From: Lachnospiraceae bacterium
GTDB lineage: Bacteria > Bacillota > Clostridia > Lachnospirales > Lachnospiraceae
Assembly (NCBI GenBank): GCA_024695145.1
Contig: JAILIS010000032.1
Coordinates: 186,001 to 250,000, forward strand
DNA: 64,000 nucleotides
Direction: 5' to 3'
How positions within the stretch are numbered: the stretch's first letter is position 1; every line of letters starts with the position of its first letter. The notes under the pieces were generated by a model, which was given only the letters and a program-made list of their open reading frames with translations, searched no databases and was not told the DNA's origin. Of this stretch, positions 43,618-51,717 are shown piece after piece. The position numbers and the translations under genes were made by a program.

Positions 43618-44631
43618 ATGACATACAACGAAGTACTTGAAAATGCAAGACGGTACATGCAGCCTCACTGCATGGCGTGCGAGCAGTGCAACGGAAAGGC
43701 ATGCGGCAACCGTATTCCGGGCCCGGGAGCAAAGGGGACGGGGGACGGCGCCGTGCGCAACTATGAGGCATGGAAAGAAGTACGGGTAAATATGGATACG
43801 ATACATCCGCTGTTCACGCCCGACACGTCTTTTGATTTCTTCGGAACCAGGCTGAAATATCCCGTGCTCGCGGGACCGGTCGGTGCCGTCAATATGCATT
43901 ACGGTGATAAATACAACGACATGCAGTACAATGACATTCTCGTAAGGGCGTGTGCCGATGCCGGAATAATCGCGATGACGGGCGACGGAATGTTCCCGGA
44001 GGTTGTTGAAGCGGCAAGCCGGGCCATTAAAGGGTGCGGCGGCAGAGGAGTGCCCACGATCAAACCGTGGGATAAGGAAACTCTTGCGAGCAAGTTCGAG
44101 CTGGCGGAAAGTTCCGGATGTGCCGTTGTCGCCATGGATATCGATGCAGCCGGATTGCCGTTTTTGCAAAATCTTAAGGTTCCTGCCGGAGCGAAGTCGG
44201 TTGAGGAGCTTTCCGAGATCATCGCCATGGCCGGCAAACCTTTTATAGTCAAAGGCATAATGACGGTTGCAGGTGCGGTTAAAGCCCGGGAGGCGGGAGC
44301 GGCCGGGATCATCGTGAGCAATCACGGCGGAAGAGTTCTTGACCAGTGTCCTTCGACATGTGAAGTACTGCCTGAGATAGCGGCAGCTGTTCCCGATATG
44401 ATGATACTTGTCGACGGAGGTATCAGGAGCGGTGTTGATGTGTTCAAGGCCATAGCTCTCGGTGCTGATGCGGTTGTCATCGCAAGGCCTTTTGTAACTG
44501 CCGTTTACGGCGGTGAAGATGAAGGTGTAAAGCTTTATACGGAAAAGATCGGAGCAGAGCTTGGCGACACGATGAAAATGTGCGGCGCTGCCACGCTTTC
44601 CGATATCACGGAGCGGATGGTACGTTATTAA
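43618..44631 (+). CDS. FMN-dependent alpha-hydroxy-acid dehydrogenase-like protein
   Basis: The TIM-barrel signature of the lactate/glycolate oxidase family is clear: IIVSNHGGRVLDQ near 230 with the catalytic His and Arg, and ILVDGGIRSGVDVFKAIALGADAVVIARPF near 262-292 for the FMN phosphate. At 337 aa it is shorter than aerobic oxidases (about 360-390). The N terminus carries HCMACEQCNGKACG, a four-cysteine cluster with GNRIPGPGAKGTG behind it, seen in related proteins of anaerobes. An Fe-S or zinc site there is inference. GGGAGAGG lies before the ATG. Substrate unknown. Confidence 0.88.
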   Translation: MTYNEVLENARRYMQPHCMACEQCNGKACGNRIPGPGAKGTGDGAVRNYEAWKEVRVNMDTIHPLFTPDTSFDFFGTRLKYPVLAGPVGAVNMHYGDKYNDMQYNDILVRACADAGIIAMTGDGMFPEVVEAASRAIKGCGGRGVPTIKPWDKETLASKFELAESSGCAVVAMDIDAAGLPFLQNLKVPAGAKSVEELSEIIAMAGKPFIVKGIMTVAGAVKAREAGAAGIIVSNHGGRVLDQCPSTCEVLPEIAAAVPDMMILVDGGIRSGVDVFKAIALGADAVVIARPFVTAVYGGEDEGVKLYTEKIGAELGDTMKMCGAATLSDITERMVRY

Positions 44632-44665
44632 ATGCAGCGCGATGACCGGTGCATAGGGATTTAAC

Positions 44666-45064
44666 ATGGATAACGAAAAAGAACTGTATGAATATGCGAA
44701 GAAGCTTTGCGAGGACGCCTGTGAGGAAGACGGCGTCCTTGACGTTTTCTGGAACCGGATAAAAGCTTACCCCGGGATACTTCGCGAATTTGACTATTAC
44801 CGGGAACATAATGATTTTCTGTGCGAACTGAAAGCGGAAGGAATAACGGTTGCTGACATACTTGTGTGGCAGATCGACAGGTTCAAAGCGGCGATCGACG
44901 AGGGCAAGTTTGCGCTCAAGTATAACGGGCCGCACATGGTTCTCGCCGCGTTTTATACGATGGCCGATGTCATCGATGACCCGTCCGGCTATGTGAGCCG
45001 GTTCAGATCCGAAACGGGCAGCGATTACGAAGGAAAATCAGCCTGCGTCGATAAGATCCGTTAA
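44666..45064 (+). CDS. Hypothetical acidic protein
   Basis: The 132-residue product is soluble, helical and acidic, with two Trp (NRIKAYPGILREFDYY, ILVWQIDRFKAAIDEGKF). I recognise no family, although a conserved-looking core (residues 40-100) suggests a real protein. AGGGA stands about seven bases before the ATG. It is the last gene before the topA promoter, 34 bases after the FMN enzyme gene. Confidence 0.65.
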   Translation: MDNEKELYEYAKKLCEDACEEDGVLDVFWNRIKAYPGILREFDYYREHNDFLCELKAEGITVADILVWQIDRFKAAIDEGKFALKYNGPHMVLAAFYTMADVIDDPSGYVSRFRSETGSDYEGKSACVDKIR

Positions 45065-45110
45065 CATCCTTTTCCTCAGTCTGTTCATGCCCGTCTCCAA
45101 TAATTCTCCA

Positions 45111-45125
45111 AGTATTCTGAAAATT
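45111..45125 (+). promoter_or_regulatory. CodY-box-like operator upstream of topA-codY
   Basis: AGTATTCTGAAAATT matches the CodY consensus AATTTTCWGAAAATT at 13 of 15 positions. It ends six bases before the -35 box of the promoter that reads into topA and codY, a place where bound CodY could block or modulate RNA polymerase. Confidence 0.6.
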
Positions 45126-45130
45126 TTCCT

Positions 45131-45159
45131 TGCTATCAAAAAAAATTTATAGTATATTA
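45131..45159 (+). promoter_or_regulatory. Sigma-A promoter of topA-codY
   Basis: TTGCTA at 45131-45136, 17-base spacer, TATATT at 45154-45159. The leader is about 30 bases with GGAGG eight bases before the topA ATG. Confidence 0.7.
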
Positions 45160-45197
45160 CAGCATTGTAAATAAGAAAGAACACGGAGGCATTACAG

Positions 45198-47297
45198 ATG
45201 GCAAAGTATCTTGTCATAGTGGAATCACCCGCAAAGGTTAAGACCATAAAGAAATTCCTGGGAAGCAATTACGAGGTCATGGCTTCGATGGGTCATGTTC
45301 GCGACCTTCCCAAGAGCCAGATCGGAGTATCGCCGGATAACGATTTTGAGCCCAAATACATTACGATCAGAGGAAAGGGCGATCTTATCGCCGGACTTCG
45401 CAAGGAGGCCAAAAAGGCCGAAAAGATATATCTCGCAACCGACCCGGACCGTGAGGGCGAGGCAATAAGCTGGCATCTTACATATGCTCTTAAGCTTGAA
45501 GGCAAGAAGGTATACAGGATTACATTCAACGAGATAACCAAGAACGCCGTCAAGGAATCTCTCAAGCATCCGCGTGAGATAGACATGGATCTTGTGGACG
45601 CGCAGCAGGCACGGCGTGTCCTTGACCGTATGGTGGGCTACGGTATCTCGCCCGTTTTGTGGGCAAAGGTCAAGCGCGGCCTCTCAGCCGGACGTGTTCA
45701 GTCTGTGGCGCTTCGTCTCATATGCGAAAGAGAGGATGAGATAGCGGCGTTCATACCCGAAGAATACTGGACAATAGATGCACTTCTTTCGGCAAAGGGA
45801 GAAAAGAAACCGCTCACTGCACATTTTACCGGAAATGAGGAGGGCAAGATCACGATCGGCTCGAAAGAGGAGAAGCAGAAGATCGTCGACTCCCTTCAAA
45901 AGGAGACCTTTGAGATACTCGACGTCAAAAAGGGGGAGAGGAGCAGAAAATCACCGCTTCCGTTTACAACGAGTACACTGCAGCAGGAAGCCGGCAAGGT
46001 ATTAAACTTCTCCACACAGAAGACGATGCGCATAGCACAGCAGCTGTATGAAGGCATAGATGTCAAAGGAGAGGGTACCATAGGTATTATCACGTATCTT
46101 CGTACCGACAGTATAAGAATAGCCGACGAGGCGATAGCTTCCGCAAAAGAATATATCACAGATAATTACGGAGAAGCATATGCGAGGGACGATGTTCCGG
46201 AGCAGAAAGCCAAATCCGGCAAGAAGATACAGGATGCACACGAGGCCATACGTCCTACCGATATAGCCAGAACGCCGGCTTCGATCAAAGAATCACTGTC
46301 AAGAGACCAGCTGCGTTTGTACACTCTGATATGGAACAGATACGTAGCCTGCAGGATGAACGGACCAAAGTATGAGACCACGAACGTCAAAATAGGAGCC
46401 GGCAGTTACAGGTTTTCCATCTCGGCATCAAAATGTCTGTTTGATGGCTTTCTCAAGGTATACACAGAGTCTGACGACAAGGAAAAATCAGACAATGTGG
46501 TCCTTACCGACCTTAAAAAGGGTATGAAGCTTACCCTGAAAGAAATAGAGGACAAACAGCATTTCACACAGGCACCGGCGCACTATACAGAGAGTTCTCT
46601 CGTAAAAGCACTTGAAGAACAGGGCATCGGAAGACCGAGTACGTATGCACCCACTATAACAACGATAATCACAAGGAGATATGTCGTAAAAGAGGACAGG
46701 AATCTCTTTGTGACTGAGATGGGAGAAGCGGTAAACAAGATCATGACGGACGCGTTCCCGAGTATCGTTGATGTGAGATTTACAGCCAATCTGGAGATGC
46801 TTCTTGATAATGTGGAAGAAGGAGAGATAGCCTGGAAGACAATCGTCCGCAATTTCTATCCCGATCTTGAAGAGGCGGTGAAGAAGGCTGAGGAAGATCT
46901 TGCAAAGGTAGAGATAAAAGACGAAGTGTCGGATGTCAAATGTGACCAGTGCGGAAGGATGATGGTCATCAAATACGGACCGCACGGAAAATTCCTTGCC
47001 TGTCCCGGATTTCCGGAGTGCAGGAACACCAAGCCTTATCTTGAAAAGATCGGGGTACCCTGTCCGGTCTGCGGCAGGGATATCGTCATACGTAAGACCA
47101 AGAAAGGCCGTAAATTCTACGGATGCGAGTCCGGGTCCGACTGTACGTTCATGTCATGGCAGAGGCCGGTCAAAGGCGTCAAGTGCGAGAAATGCGGCAG
47201 CCTCATGGTGCGAAAGGGCAATAAGCTCATGTGTATGAACGAGGACTGCAAGCACTTACAGGATATGCCTGCAGGCGACACAGCGTTTACCGATTAA
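45198..47297 (+). CDS. topA: DNA topoisomerase I
   Basis: Type IA topoisomerase that relaxes negative supercoils by nicking one strand. The 699 aa show the TOPRIM acidic set (VIVESPAK with Glu9; ATDPDREGEA with Asp82 and Asp84), RVQSVALRLICERE near 166, and GIITYLRTDS with the active-site Tyr300. Three C4 zinc fingers close the protein (Cys clusters from about 580, 620 and 663), the last one shortened. It is followed after 27 bases by codY, with no terminator, so both share one promoter. In B. subtilis gid, codV and clpQY lie between them; those are absent here. Confidence 0.98.
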   Translation: MAKYLVIVESPAKVKTIKKFLGSNYEVMASMGHVRDLPKSQIGVSPDNDFEPKYITIRGKGDLIAGLRKEAKKAEKIYLATDPDREGEAISWHLTYALKLEGKKVYRITFNEITKNAVKESLKHPREIDMDLVDAQQARRVLDRMVGYGISPVLWAKVKRGLSAGRVQSVALRLICEREDEIAAFIPEEYWTIDALLSAKGEKKPLTAHFTGNEEGKITIGSKEEKQKIVDSLQKETFEILDVKKGERSRKSPLPFTTSTLQQEAGKVLNFSTQKTMRIAQQLYEGIDVKGEGTIGIITYLRTDSIRIADEAIASAKEYITDNYGEAYARDDVPEQKAKSGKKIQDAHEAIRPTDIARTPASIKESLSRDQLRLYTLIWNRYVACRMNGPKYETTNVKIGAGSYRFSISASKCLFDGFLKVYTESDDKEKSDNVVLTDLKKGMKLTLKEIEDKQHFTQAPAHYTESSLVKALEEQGIGRPSTYAPTITTIITRRYVVKEDRNLFVTEMGEAVNKIMTDAFPSIVDVRFTANLEMLLDNVEEGEIAWKTIVRNFYPDLEEAVKKAEEDLAKVEIKDEVSDVKCDQCGRMMVIKYGPHGKFLACPGFPECRNTKPYLEKIGVPCPVCGRDIVIRKTKKGRKFYGCESGSDCTFMSWQRPVKGVKCEKCGSLMVRKGNKLMCMNEDCKHLQDMPAGDTAFTD

Positions 47298-47324
47298 ACC
47301 CGATCGATACAGAAAGGATTGCGA

Positions 47325-48107
47325 ATGAGCTCAGTCAGACTTCTTGATGATACACGTAAGATCAACTCCATACTTCACAAAAAGAACAGCGGCAAGGTCG
47401 CTTTCAATGACATATGCGATGCGATGAGATCCGTGCTCGATTCCGATGTGTTGGTGCTGTCTAGAAAAGGAAAGATACTCGGCATGTCAAACTGCAGCGG
47501 ATTTGAGGCGATAAGTGAACTGTCAACACTTCGCACCTCACAGTTTATAGATACAAGACTCAACGAACGCCTTGTTGATATCCTGTCCACCAAGGAAAGT
47601 GTCAATCTTGAGACTCTCGGATTTTCCGAGGAGATAAGCAATGCTTATCAGGCGATAATCACGCCCATTAACATATCCGGCCAGCGTTACGGTACACTGA
47701 TGATCTACAAACCGCGCTCAAGCGCTGCGTATTCGATAGAGGATATCATACTTACAGAGTACGGAGCCACTGTTGTGGGGCTTGAGATGGTACGGTCTGT
47801 TTCCGAGGAATCGGCGGAAGAGGACAGACGCGCCCAGGGTGTGCAGGCAGCCCTTTCAACGCTGTCCGCATCGGAGACCGAGGCGGTCGTTCATATATTC
47901 AATGAACTGTCGGGTCTTGAGGGTATACTTGTTGCCAGCCGTATAGCCGACCGTGAGGGTATCACAAGATCGGTAATCGTCAATGCCCTCAGAAAACTCG
48001 AAAGCGCCGGGGTTATCATATCCAAGTCCTCCGGCATGAAAGGTACCTATATCAAAGTAACGAACGAACTCATCTACGATGAGATCGATAATCTCAGAAA
48101 ACAGTAA
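47325..48107 (+). CDS. codY: GTP- and branched-chain-amino-acid-sensing repressor CodY
   Basis: CodY controls hundreds of nutrient-limitation genes in Firmicutes, including motility genes in several species. The 260 aa have the GAF sensor domain (residues 1-155, with LLDDTRKINSILHK at the start) and the winged helix with ASRIADREGITRSVIVNALRKLESAGVI near 203-230, the most conserved part of the family. A TTG at 47319 is in frame, but AAAGGA sits six bases before the ATG used. A CodY-box-like site lies upstream of the topA promoter, which fits autoregulation. Confidence 0.96.
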   Translation: MSSVRLLDDTRKINSILHKKNSGKVAFNDICDAMRSVLDSDVLVLSRKGKILGMSNCSGFEAISELSTLRTSQFIDTRLNERLVDILSTKESVNLETLGFSEEISNAYQAIITPINISGQRYGTLMIYKPRSSAAYSIEDIILTEYGATVVGLEMVRSVSEESAEEDRRAQGVQAALSTLSASETEAVVHIFNELSGLEGILVASRIADREGITRSVIVNALRKLESAGVIISKSSGMKGTYIKVTNELIYDEIDNLRKQ

Positions 48108-48131
48108 GGAAACAAAGGCTGTTTTGCACCG

Positions 48132-49130
48132 ATGAAAGAACATTTTGGCAGCGCAATCAGAATAACGACGTTCATTGTCATTTTTGCCGTCATTATGCAT
48201 TTTATGAACTTCTGCTTTGTTCCGAGCAACTGGGCCAGCATTGACCGGTGGGAGCAGTACAGCAGCAAGCGTGATGTGGATACGCTTTTTGTCGGATCAT
48301 CCGTGGGCTGGGTTGTCGTCCCGAGGACCATCGAGGGGCTGAACAACTGTCGTCCCGTCAATATGTCCACCCCCAATCAGTTTTACAAAACATCACTTGA
48401 GGCCGTCAGGTTCATCTCATGTCAGCAACCGCTTGAAACGGTTGTTCTTTTGACGGGTTTTGAGGGCCTTGAGGATGCCGAGGATTATGCAGCAGCGGAG
48501 GCGTTTCTGACTGCCCAGTATGAAACCGCACCGTTCTGGCTAAGAGCGTGGGCCGTCTTTAAGGAAAAGGCTGGAAGATACACCGACACGTCGTTTCTTT
48601 TGTCTTTGGATTCGGTAAACATATGGTTTGACTGGGTCGAGAGCTTTTCATATTCGATACCCGAGATATTAAAGAATACAGCATATCGCCGCAGCAGGCT
48701 CACCCCGCCGTACACACTTGACTTTACGAAGAGTGTTGAGCGTATCAGCCCTTCCGGAAATGATCCGGCATATATTGATGAAGATATAGCCGAAGCAGAG
48801 ATGATGAACCTGACAACGCTTGATATCGATCCCCGTTCGCTTAAGGCACTTGATGAAATGGCCGCATATCTTGCGGCAAATGACATACGTTTTGTGGTCA
48901 TAGTCACACCGCACCGTTCCGATGTCGGTGCCGGATATATGAATGAGTATGAGGTCATAGACTCATATTTTGAACGGTTCGTGGAAAAGCGGGGCGGACA
49001 GTACCATAACATCGATACGGATCCGGAGCTTCGCGAGCAGCTTCCGGACGACATGTTCATGGATCGTGAGCATATTGTGGACGAGGGAAACAATATTGTT
49101 TCCGAAAAGATAGCGCAGCTGCTGAGGTGA
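48132..49130 (+). CDS. Membrane-anchored SGNH-like protein, putative partner of the MBOAT acyltransferase
   Basis: One N-terminal membrane helix (about 10-30) is followed by an extracytoplasmic domain of 300 residues. FVGSSVGWVVVP near 55 resembles the nucleophile block (GxS) of SGNH/GDSL-like proteins, and FMDREHIVDEGNNIVSEKI near the end resembles the DxxH block. The layout is like DltD, AlgX/J and similar acyl-transfer partners of MBOAT proteins. It is four bases from the MBOAT gene. The ribosome binding site is weak, and the leader can fold AAAACAG/CTGTTTT around it. The catalytic assignment is inference. Confidence 0.7.
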   Translation: MKEHFGSAIRITTFIVIFAVIMHFMNFCFVPSNWASIDRWEQYSSKRDVDTLFVGSSVGWVVVPRTIEGLNNCRPVNMSTPNQFYKTSLEAVRFISCQQPLETVVLLTGFEGLEDAEDYAAAEAFLTAQYETAPFWLRAWAVFKEKAGRYTDTSFLLSLDSVNIWFDWVESFSYSIPEILKNTAYRRSRLTPPYTLDFTKSVERISPSGNDPAYIDEDIAEAEMMNLTTLDIDPRSLKALDEMAAYLAANDIRFVVIVTPHRSDVGAGYMNEYEVIDSYFERFVEKRGGQYHNIDTDPELREQLPDDMFMDREHIVDEGNNIVSEKIAQLLR

Positions 49131-49134
49131 TGTG

Positions 49135-50643
49135 ATGGAACTGTACAGTGTGGCTTTTATCGGATTTGTTATCATATCGGCGGTGATTCACGAAGCAGTC
49201 GGACGAAAGTGCCCGAAGAGTCAGTGGATCGTACGTCTTGCGGCTTCAGTGGTCTTTTATGCGGGCATTTCCGGATGGAAAATGATATTTCTTGCCATAT
49301 CGATCCTGACCGTCTGGTGTGCGGGCATCTCATTTGATTCGGCCGTAAGAAAGTATGATAAAGAGGAGGCACTGCGCCGTAAGCGTATGAGTGCGTTTAT
49401 CCTTGTGATCATAAACCTCTCGATACTCGCACTTACCAAATATCTGCTTCCCGCCGTGTCGCACCCGATACTCCTTCCGCTCGGGATATCGTATTATACG
49501 CTGATGGCAGTATCTTATATTATCGATATATACGGAGAAAAGTACGAAAGCGAGCACAATCCTTTACGGCTTGCACTGTATCTGATGTGGTTTCCCCAGA
49601 TGCTTCAGGGTCCCGTAAACAGATTCGGCAATATATCGCCGACGCTGTACGGCACATACCGTGTATCGGTTCCCGATGTCAAAAAGGCTCTGATGCTTTT
49701 TGCGTTCGGGGCATTTAAAAAGTACGCCATAGCAAATGTCATGATAGGAACAGTTGCCGAGATATTCGGCGGTGATATCACCGAGAAGCCGGGAGGTTTT
49801 CTGTTTACCGGAGCCGTTCTTTTTGCATTGTGTCAGTATGCTGATTTTTCCGGAGGTATAGATATGATGATGGCCGCGTCGGAACTGTTCGGCGTGAAGA
49901 TGGATGTCAACTTCCGGCAGCCGTACTTTGCTGGATCGATTGCGCAGTTCTGGCGCAGATGGCATATAACACTCGGCTCATTCATGAAGGATTACGTGTT
50001 TTTCCCTTTTGCGCTCACGCATCCCGTCATGAAACTCAACAACAAGTTAGTCAAAAAATACGGAAGACACTGTGCAAGATCGGTAGTGGGAGGACTCGGG
50101 AATCTGCTCGTGTTCTTTCTTGTCGGACTGTGGCACGGCTCGCAGCTTCATTTCCTGCTCTGGGGTCTTTACAACGGTATGATCATAGCGGTATCGGATA
50201 TGTGCGATCCGTTGTTTGCCCGTATGAGGTCGGCATTTCGCATCGATGCAAAGAGCAGATCGTGGAATGTGTTTCGTATAGTGCGGACCTTTATCCTGAT
50301 ATGTCTTGCGGGATATTTTGATTATATCGAGAGGGTGCGCGACTGTTTTACGGCCTTTAAGAACACTTTTCTGCATTTTTCACCTTCGCTTTCGAGACTG
50401 TGGCTTTTGGATCTGTTCAATTCGCGGATATTGTCCGTACAGAAGATAACGGTATTCATACTGGCCGTCGCAGTGCTGTTTACGACAGATGTCATATCAG
50501 AGCGTAAAAAAGATCCGGCAGCGGTATTTTCAGGTCTTCCCGCAGCCGCAAGGTGGCCTCTTGCCTATGCATTTCTCATTCTGCTCCTGATGTCGTTCAC
50601 CCTTGTGGGAGACAATGCGGGCTTTATGTACGCGGCATTTTAA
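49135..50643 (+). CDS. MBOAT-family O-acyltransferase (AlgI/DltB-like)
   Basis: About ten membrane helices and the family blocks: LPLGISYYTLMAVSYIIDIY near 120, LMWFPQMLQGPVNRF near 150, QFWRRWHITLGSFMKDYVFFP near 262, and LVGLWHGSQLHFLLWGLYNG near 320 with the catalytic His. MBOAT proteins such as AlgI, DltB and PatA carry acyl groups across the membrane to polysaccharide or teichoic acid. A GTG at 49132 is in frame, but GAGG is best spaced for this ATG. With the SGNH-like gene it forms a two-gene unit inserted between codY and the fla operon. The acceptor is unknown; cell wall or flagellar glycan are options. Confidence 0.9.
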   Translation: MELYSVAFIGFVIISAVIHEAVGRKCPKSQWIVRLAASVVFYAGISGWKMIFLAISILTVWCAGISFDSAVRKYDKEEALRRKRMSAFILVIINLSILALTKYLLPAVSHPILLPLGISYYTLMAVSYIIDIYGEKYESEHNPLRLALYLMWFPQMLQGPVNRFGNISPTLYGTYRVSVPDVKKALMLFAFGAFKKYAIANVMIGTVAEIFGGDITEKPGGFLFTGAVLFALCQYADFSGGIDMMMAASELFGVKMDVNFRQPYFAGSIAQFWRRWHITLGSFMKDYVFFPFALTHPVMKLNNKLVKKYGRHCARSVVGGLGNLLVFFLVGLWHGSQLHFLLWGLYNGMIIAVSDMCDPLFARMRSAFRIDAKSRSWNVFRIVRTFILICLAGYFDYIERVRDCFTAFKNTFLHFSPSLSRLWLLDLFNSRILSVQKITVFILAVAVLFTTDVISERKKDPAAVFSGLPAAARWPLAYAFLILLLMSFTLVGDNAGFMYAAF

Positions 50644-50661
50644 AGTACTGGTACTTTTTTT
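50642..50661 (+). terminator. AT-rich terminator at the end of the MBOAT gene
   Basis: AAAGTAC at 50642-50648 pairs with GTACTTT at 50651-50657, followed by more Ts to 50661. The stem is short and AT-rich and starts within the stop codon, so termination is probably only partial. Confidence 0.5.
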
Positions 50662-50671
50662 CGTTTTGTGC

Positions 50672-50699
50672 TAAAATTTCCTTAAGATCTGACCGATAA
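50672..50699 (+). promoter_or_regulatory. Sigma-28 (SigD/FliA)-type promoter upstream of flgB
   Basis: TAAAATTT at 50672-50679 and ACCGATAA at 50692-50699 match the flagellar sigma-28 consensus (TAAA...GCCGATAA/T); the gap after TAAA is 16 bases, within the range of B. subtilis SigD promoters. A transcript from about 50706 would run straight into the strong hairpin at 50730. TGCTAAAAT here can also be read as an extended sigma-A -10. Confidence 0.6.
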
Positions 50700-50702
50700 T
50701 AT

Positions 50703-50737
50703 ATGAAACGGATTTTAATTAATAATGAAACGGATTT
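50703..50737 (+). repeat. 13-bp direct repeat ATGAAACGGATTT, two copies
   Basis: Copies at 50703-50715 and 50725-50737, 22 bases apart start to start. The second copy forms the left arm of the terminator stem, so the first copy could pair in its place with the right arm. Confidence 0.7.
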
Positions 50738-50760
50738 CGCAAGGCGAAGTCCGTTTTTTT
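50730..50760 (+). terminator. Strong rho-independent terminator between the sigma-28 site and flgB
   Basis: ACGGATTTCGC (50730-50740) pairs with GCGAAGTCCGT (50744-50754) in an 11-bp stem with one G-T pair and a three-base loop, followed by seven Ts. No open frame lies between it and the MBOAT stop. Confidence 0.85.
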
Positions 50761-50780
50761 GATATTACCAAAACTATATC

Positions 50781-50809
50781 TTGATTATGTGTAAGTGTTA
50801 GAGTACAAT
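50781..50809 (+). promoter_or_regulatory. Sigma-A promoter of the fla operon
   Basis: TTGATT at 50781-50786, 17-base spacer, TACAAT at 50804-50809. The start near 50816 leaves a 25-base leader with AAAGGGGA six bases before the flgB ATG. It lies downstream of the terminator, so it can act independently of the sigma-28 site. Confidence 0.7.
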
Positions 50810-50841
50810 ATAAAGGGTTTTTTTGTGGAAAGGGGATCATA

Positions 50842-51237
50842 ATGATCGCATCGGGAGTATATGATTACGTTGATATCCTCGGTAAGGCAGCTGACGGTGC
50901 GTGGGCCAGGAATGAAGCGATAGCCCATAATATCGCAAATGTCGACACACCGGGATACAAGAGGCAAGACGTGTCTTTTGAGGCGGAGCTTCAGCATGCG
51001 TTAAAGGCCAGCAGATACAAGAGCCTTGACGCCAAGGTGGCTGACGCCAATGAACATTTGGGACGTCTGTCCGGCAGGGCATACAGGGACATACCCAACT
51101 GGTCTTACAGGATGGACAAAAACAATGTTGACATCGATACCGAAAATGTTATGCTTGCGAGCAACCAGCTCAAGTATAACGGTATCACCAACAGCATCGA
51201 CAATCAGTTCAGGAACTTAAAGAGCGTGATCAAGTGA
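50842..51237 (+). CDS. flgB: Flagellar basal-body rod protein FlgB
   Basis: FlgB is the most proximal rod subunit, exported through the flagellar type III system. The 131 aa carry the rod-protein N-terminal signature ARNEAIAHNIANVDTPGYKRQDV (about 24-46) and the C-terminal half with MDKNNVDIDTENVMLASNQLKYNGITNSI that builds the D0 coiled coil. It is the first gene of the fla operon, with its own sigma-A promoter, and is followed after 15 bases by flgC. Confidence 0.96.
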   Translation: MIASGVYDYVDILGKAADGAWARNEAIAHNIANVDTPGYKRQDVSFEAELQHALKASRYKSLDAKVADANEHLGRLSGRAYRDIPNWSYRMDKNNVDIDTENVMLASNQLKYNGITNSIDNQFRNLKSVIK

Positions 51238-51252
51238 TGACAGGAGGGGTCT

Positions 51253-51699
51253 ATGAGTTTGTTTAAAAGCTTCGGCGTTAACGCATCGGGCATGACAGCG
51301 GAACGTTTCCGCATGGACATCATATCCCAGAATGTTGCGAATGCAAACACCACGAGAACAGAAGAAGGAACGCCTTACCGCCGGAAGGTCGTAACTTTTC
51401 ATGAACGCACCACGGATATGAAGAGCTTTGGTACGATATTCAGAAAAGCCCGCGGAATGGATGTGGGAAACGGTGTCAAAGCCATGGGCGTATATGAAGA
51501 CCAGTCCGATCTGACGATGGTATATGACCCTTCGCATCCGGATGCCAATGATGACGGATATGTACTGTATCCCAATGTCAATATCGTTACCGAGATGACA
51601 AACATGATAGATGCAGAGAGGGCATATCAGGCGAACGCCACTGCCTTCACAGCCAGCAAAGCCATTGCGACCAAGGGCCTTGAGATCGGCAGGTCCTGA
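51253..51699 (+). CDS. flgC: Flagellar basal-body rod protein FlgC
   Basis: FlgC is the next rod subunit. The 148 aa begin with SLFKSFGVNASGMTAERFRMDIISQNVANANTTRTEEGTPYRRKVV, the rod signature, and end with VTEMTNMIDAERAYQANATAFTASKAIATKGLEIG, the C-terminal D0 helix. AGGAGGGG lies six bases before the ATG. It follows flgB and precedes fliE in the standard order. Confidence 0.97.
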   Translation: MSLFKSFGVNASGMTAERFRMDIISQNVANANTTRTEEGTPYRRKVVTFHERTTDMKSFGTIFRKARGMDVGNGVKAMGVYEDQSDLTMVYDPSHPDANDDGYVLYPNVNIVTEMTNMIDAERAYQANATAFTASKAIATKGLEIGRS

Positions 51700-51717
51700 T
51701 AACGGCGGGGGTACATC

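Noticed and set aside
43441..44667. Antisense frame of 408 codons under the FMN enzyme gene
   Set aside because: The sense product is a clear family member; the antisense frame is open because of codon bias.
48098..48125. AAAACAG/CTGTTTT hairpin after codY as a terminator
   Set aside because: The stem is only seven AT-rich pairs with a 14-base loop and few Ts follow; at most it may hide the weak ribosome binding site of the next gene.
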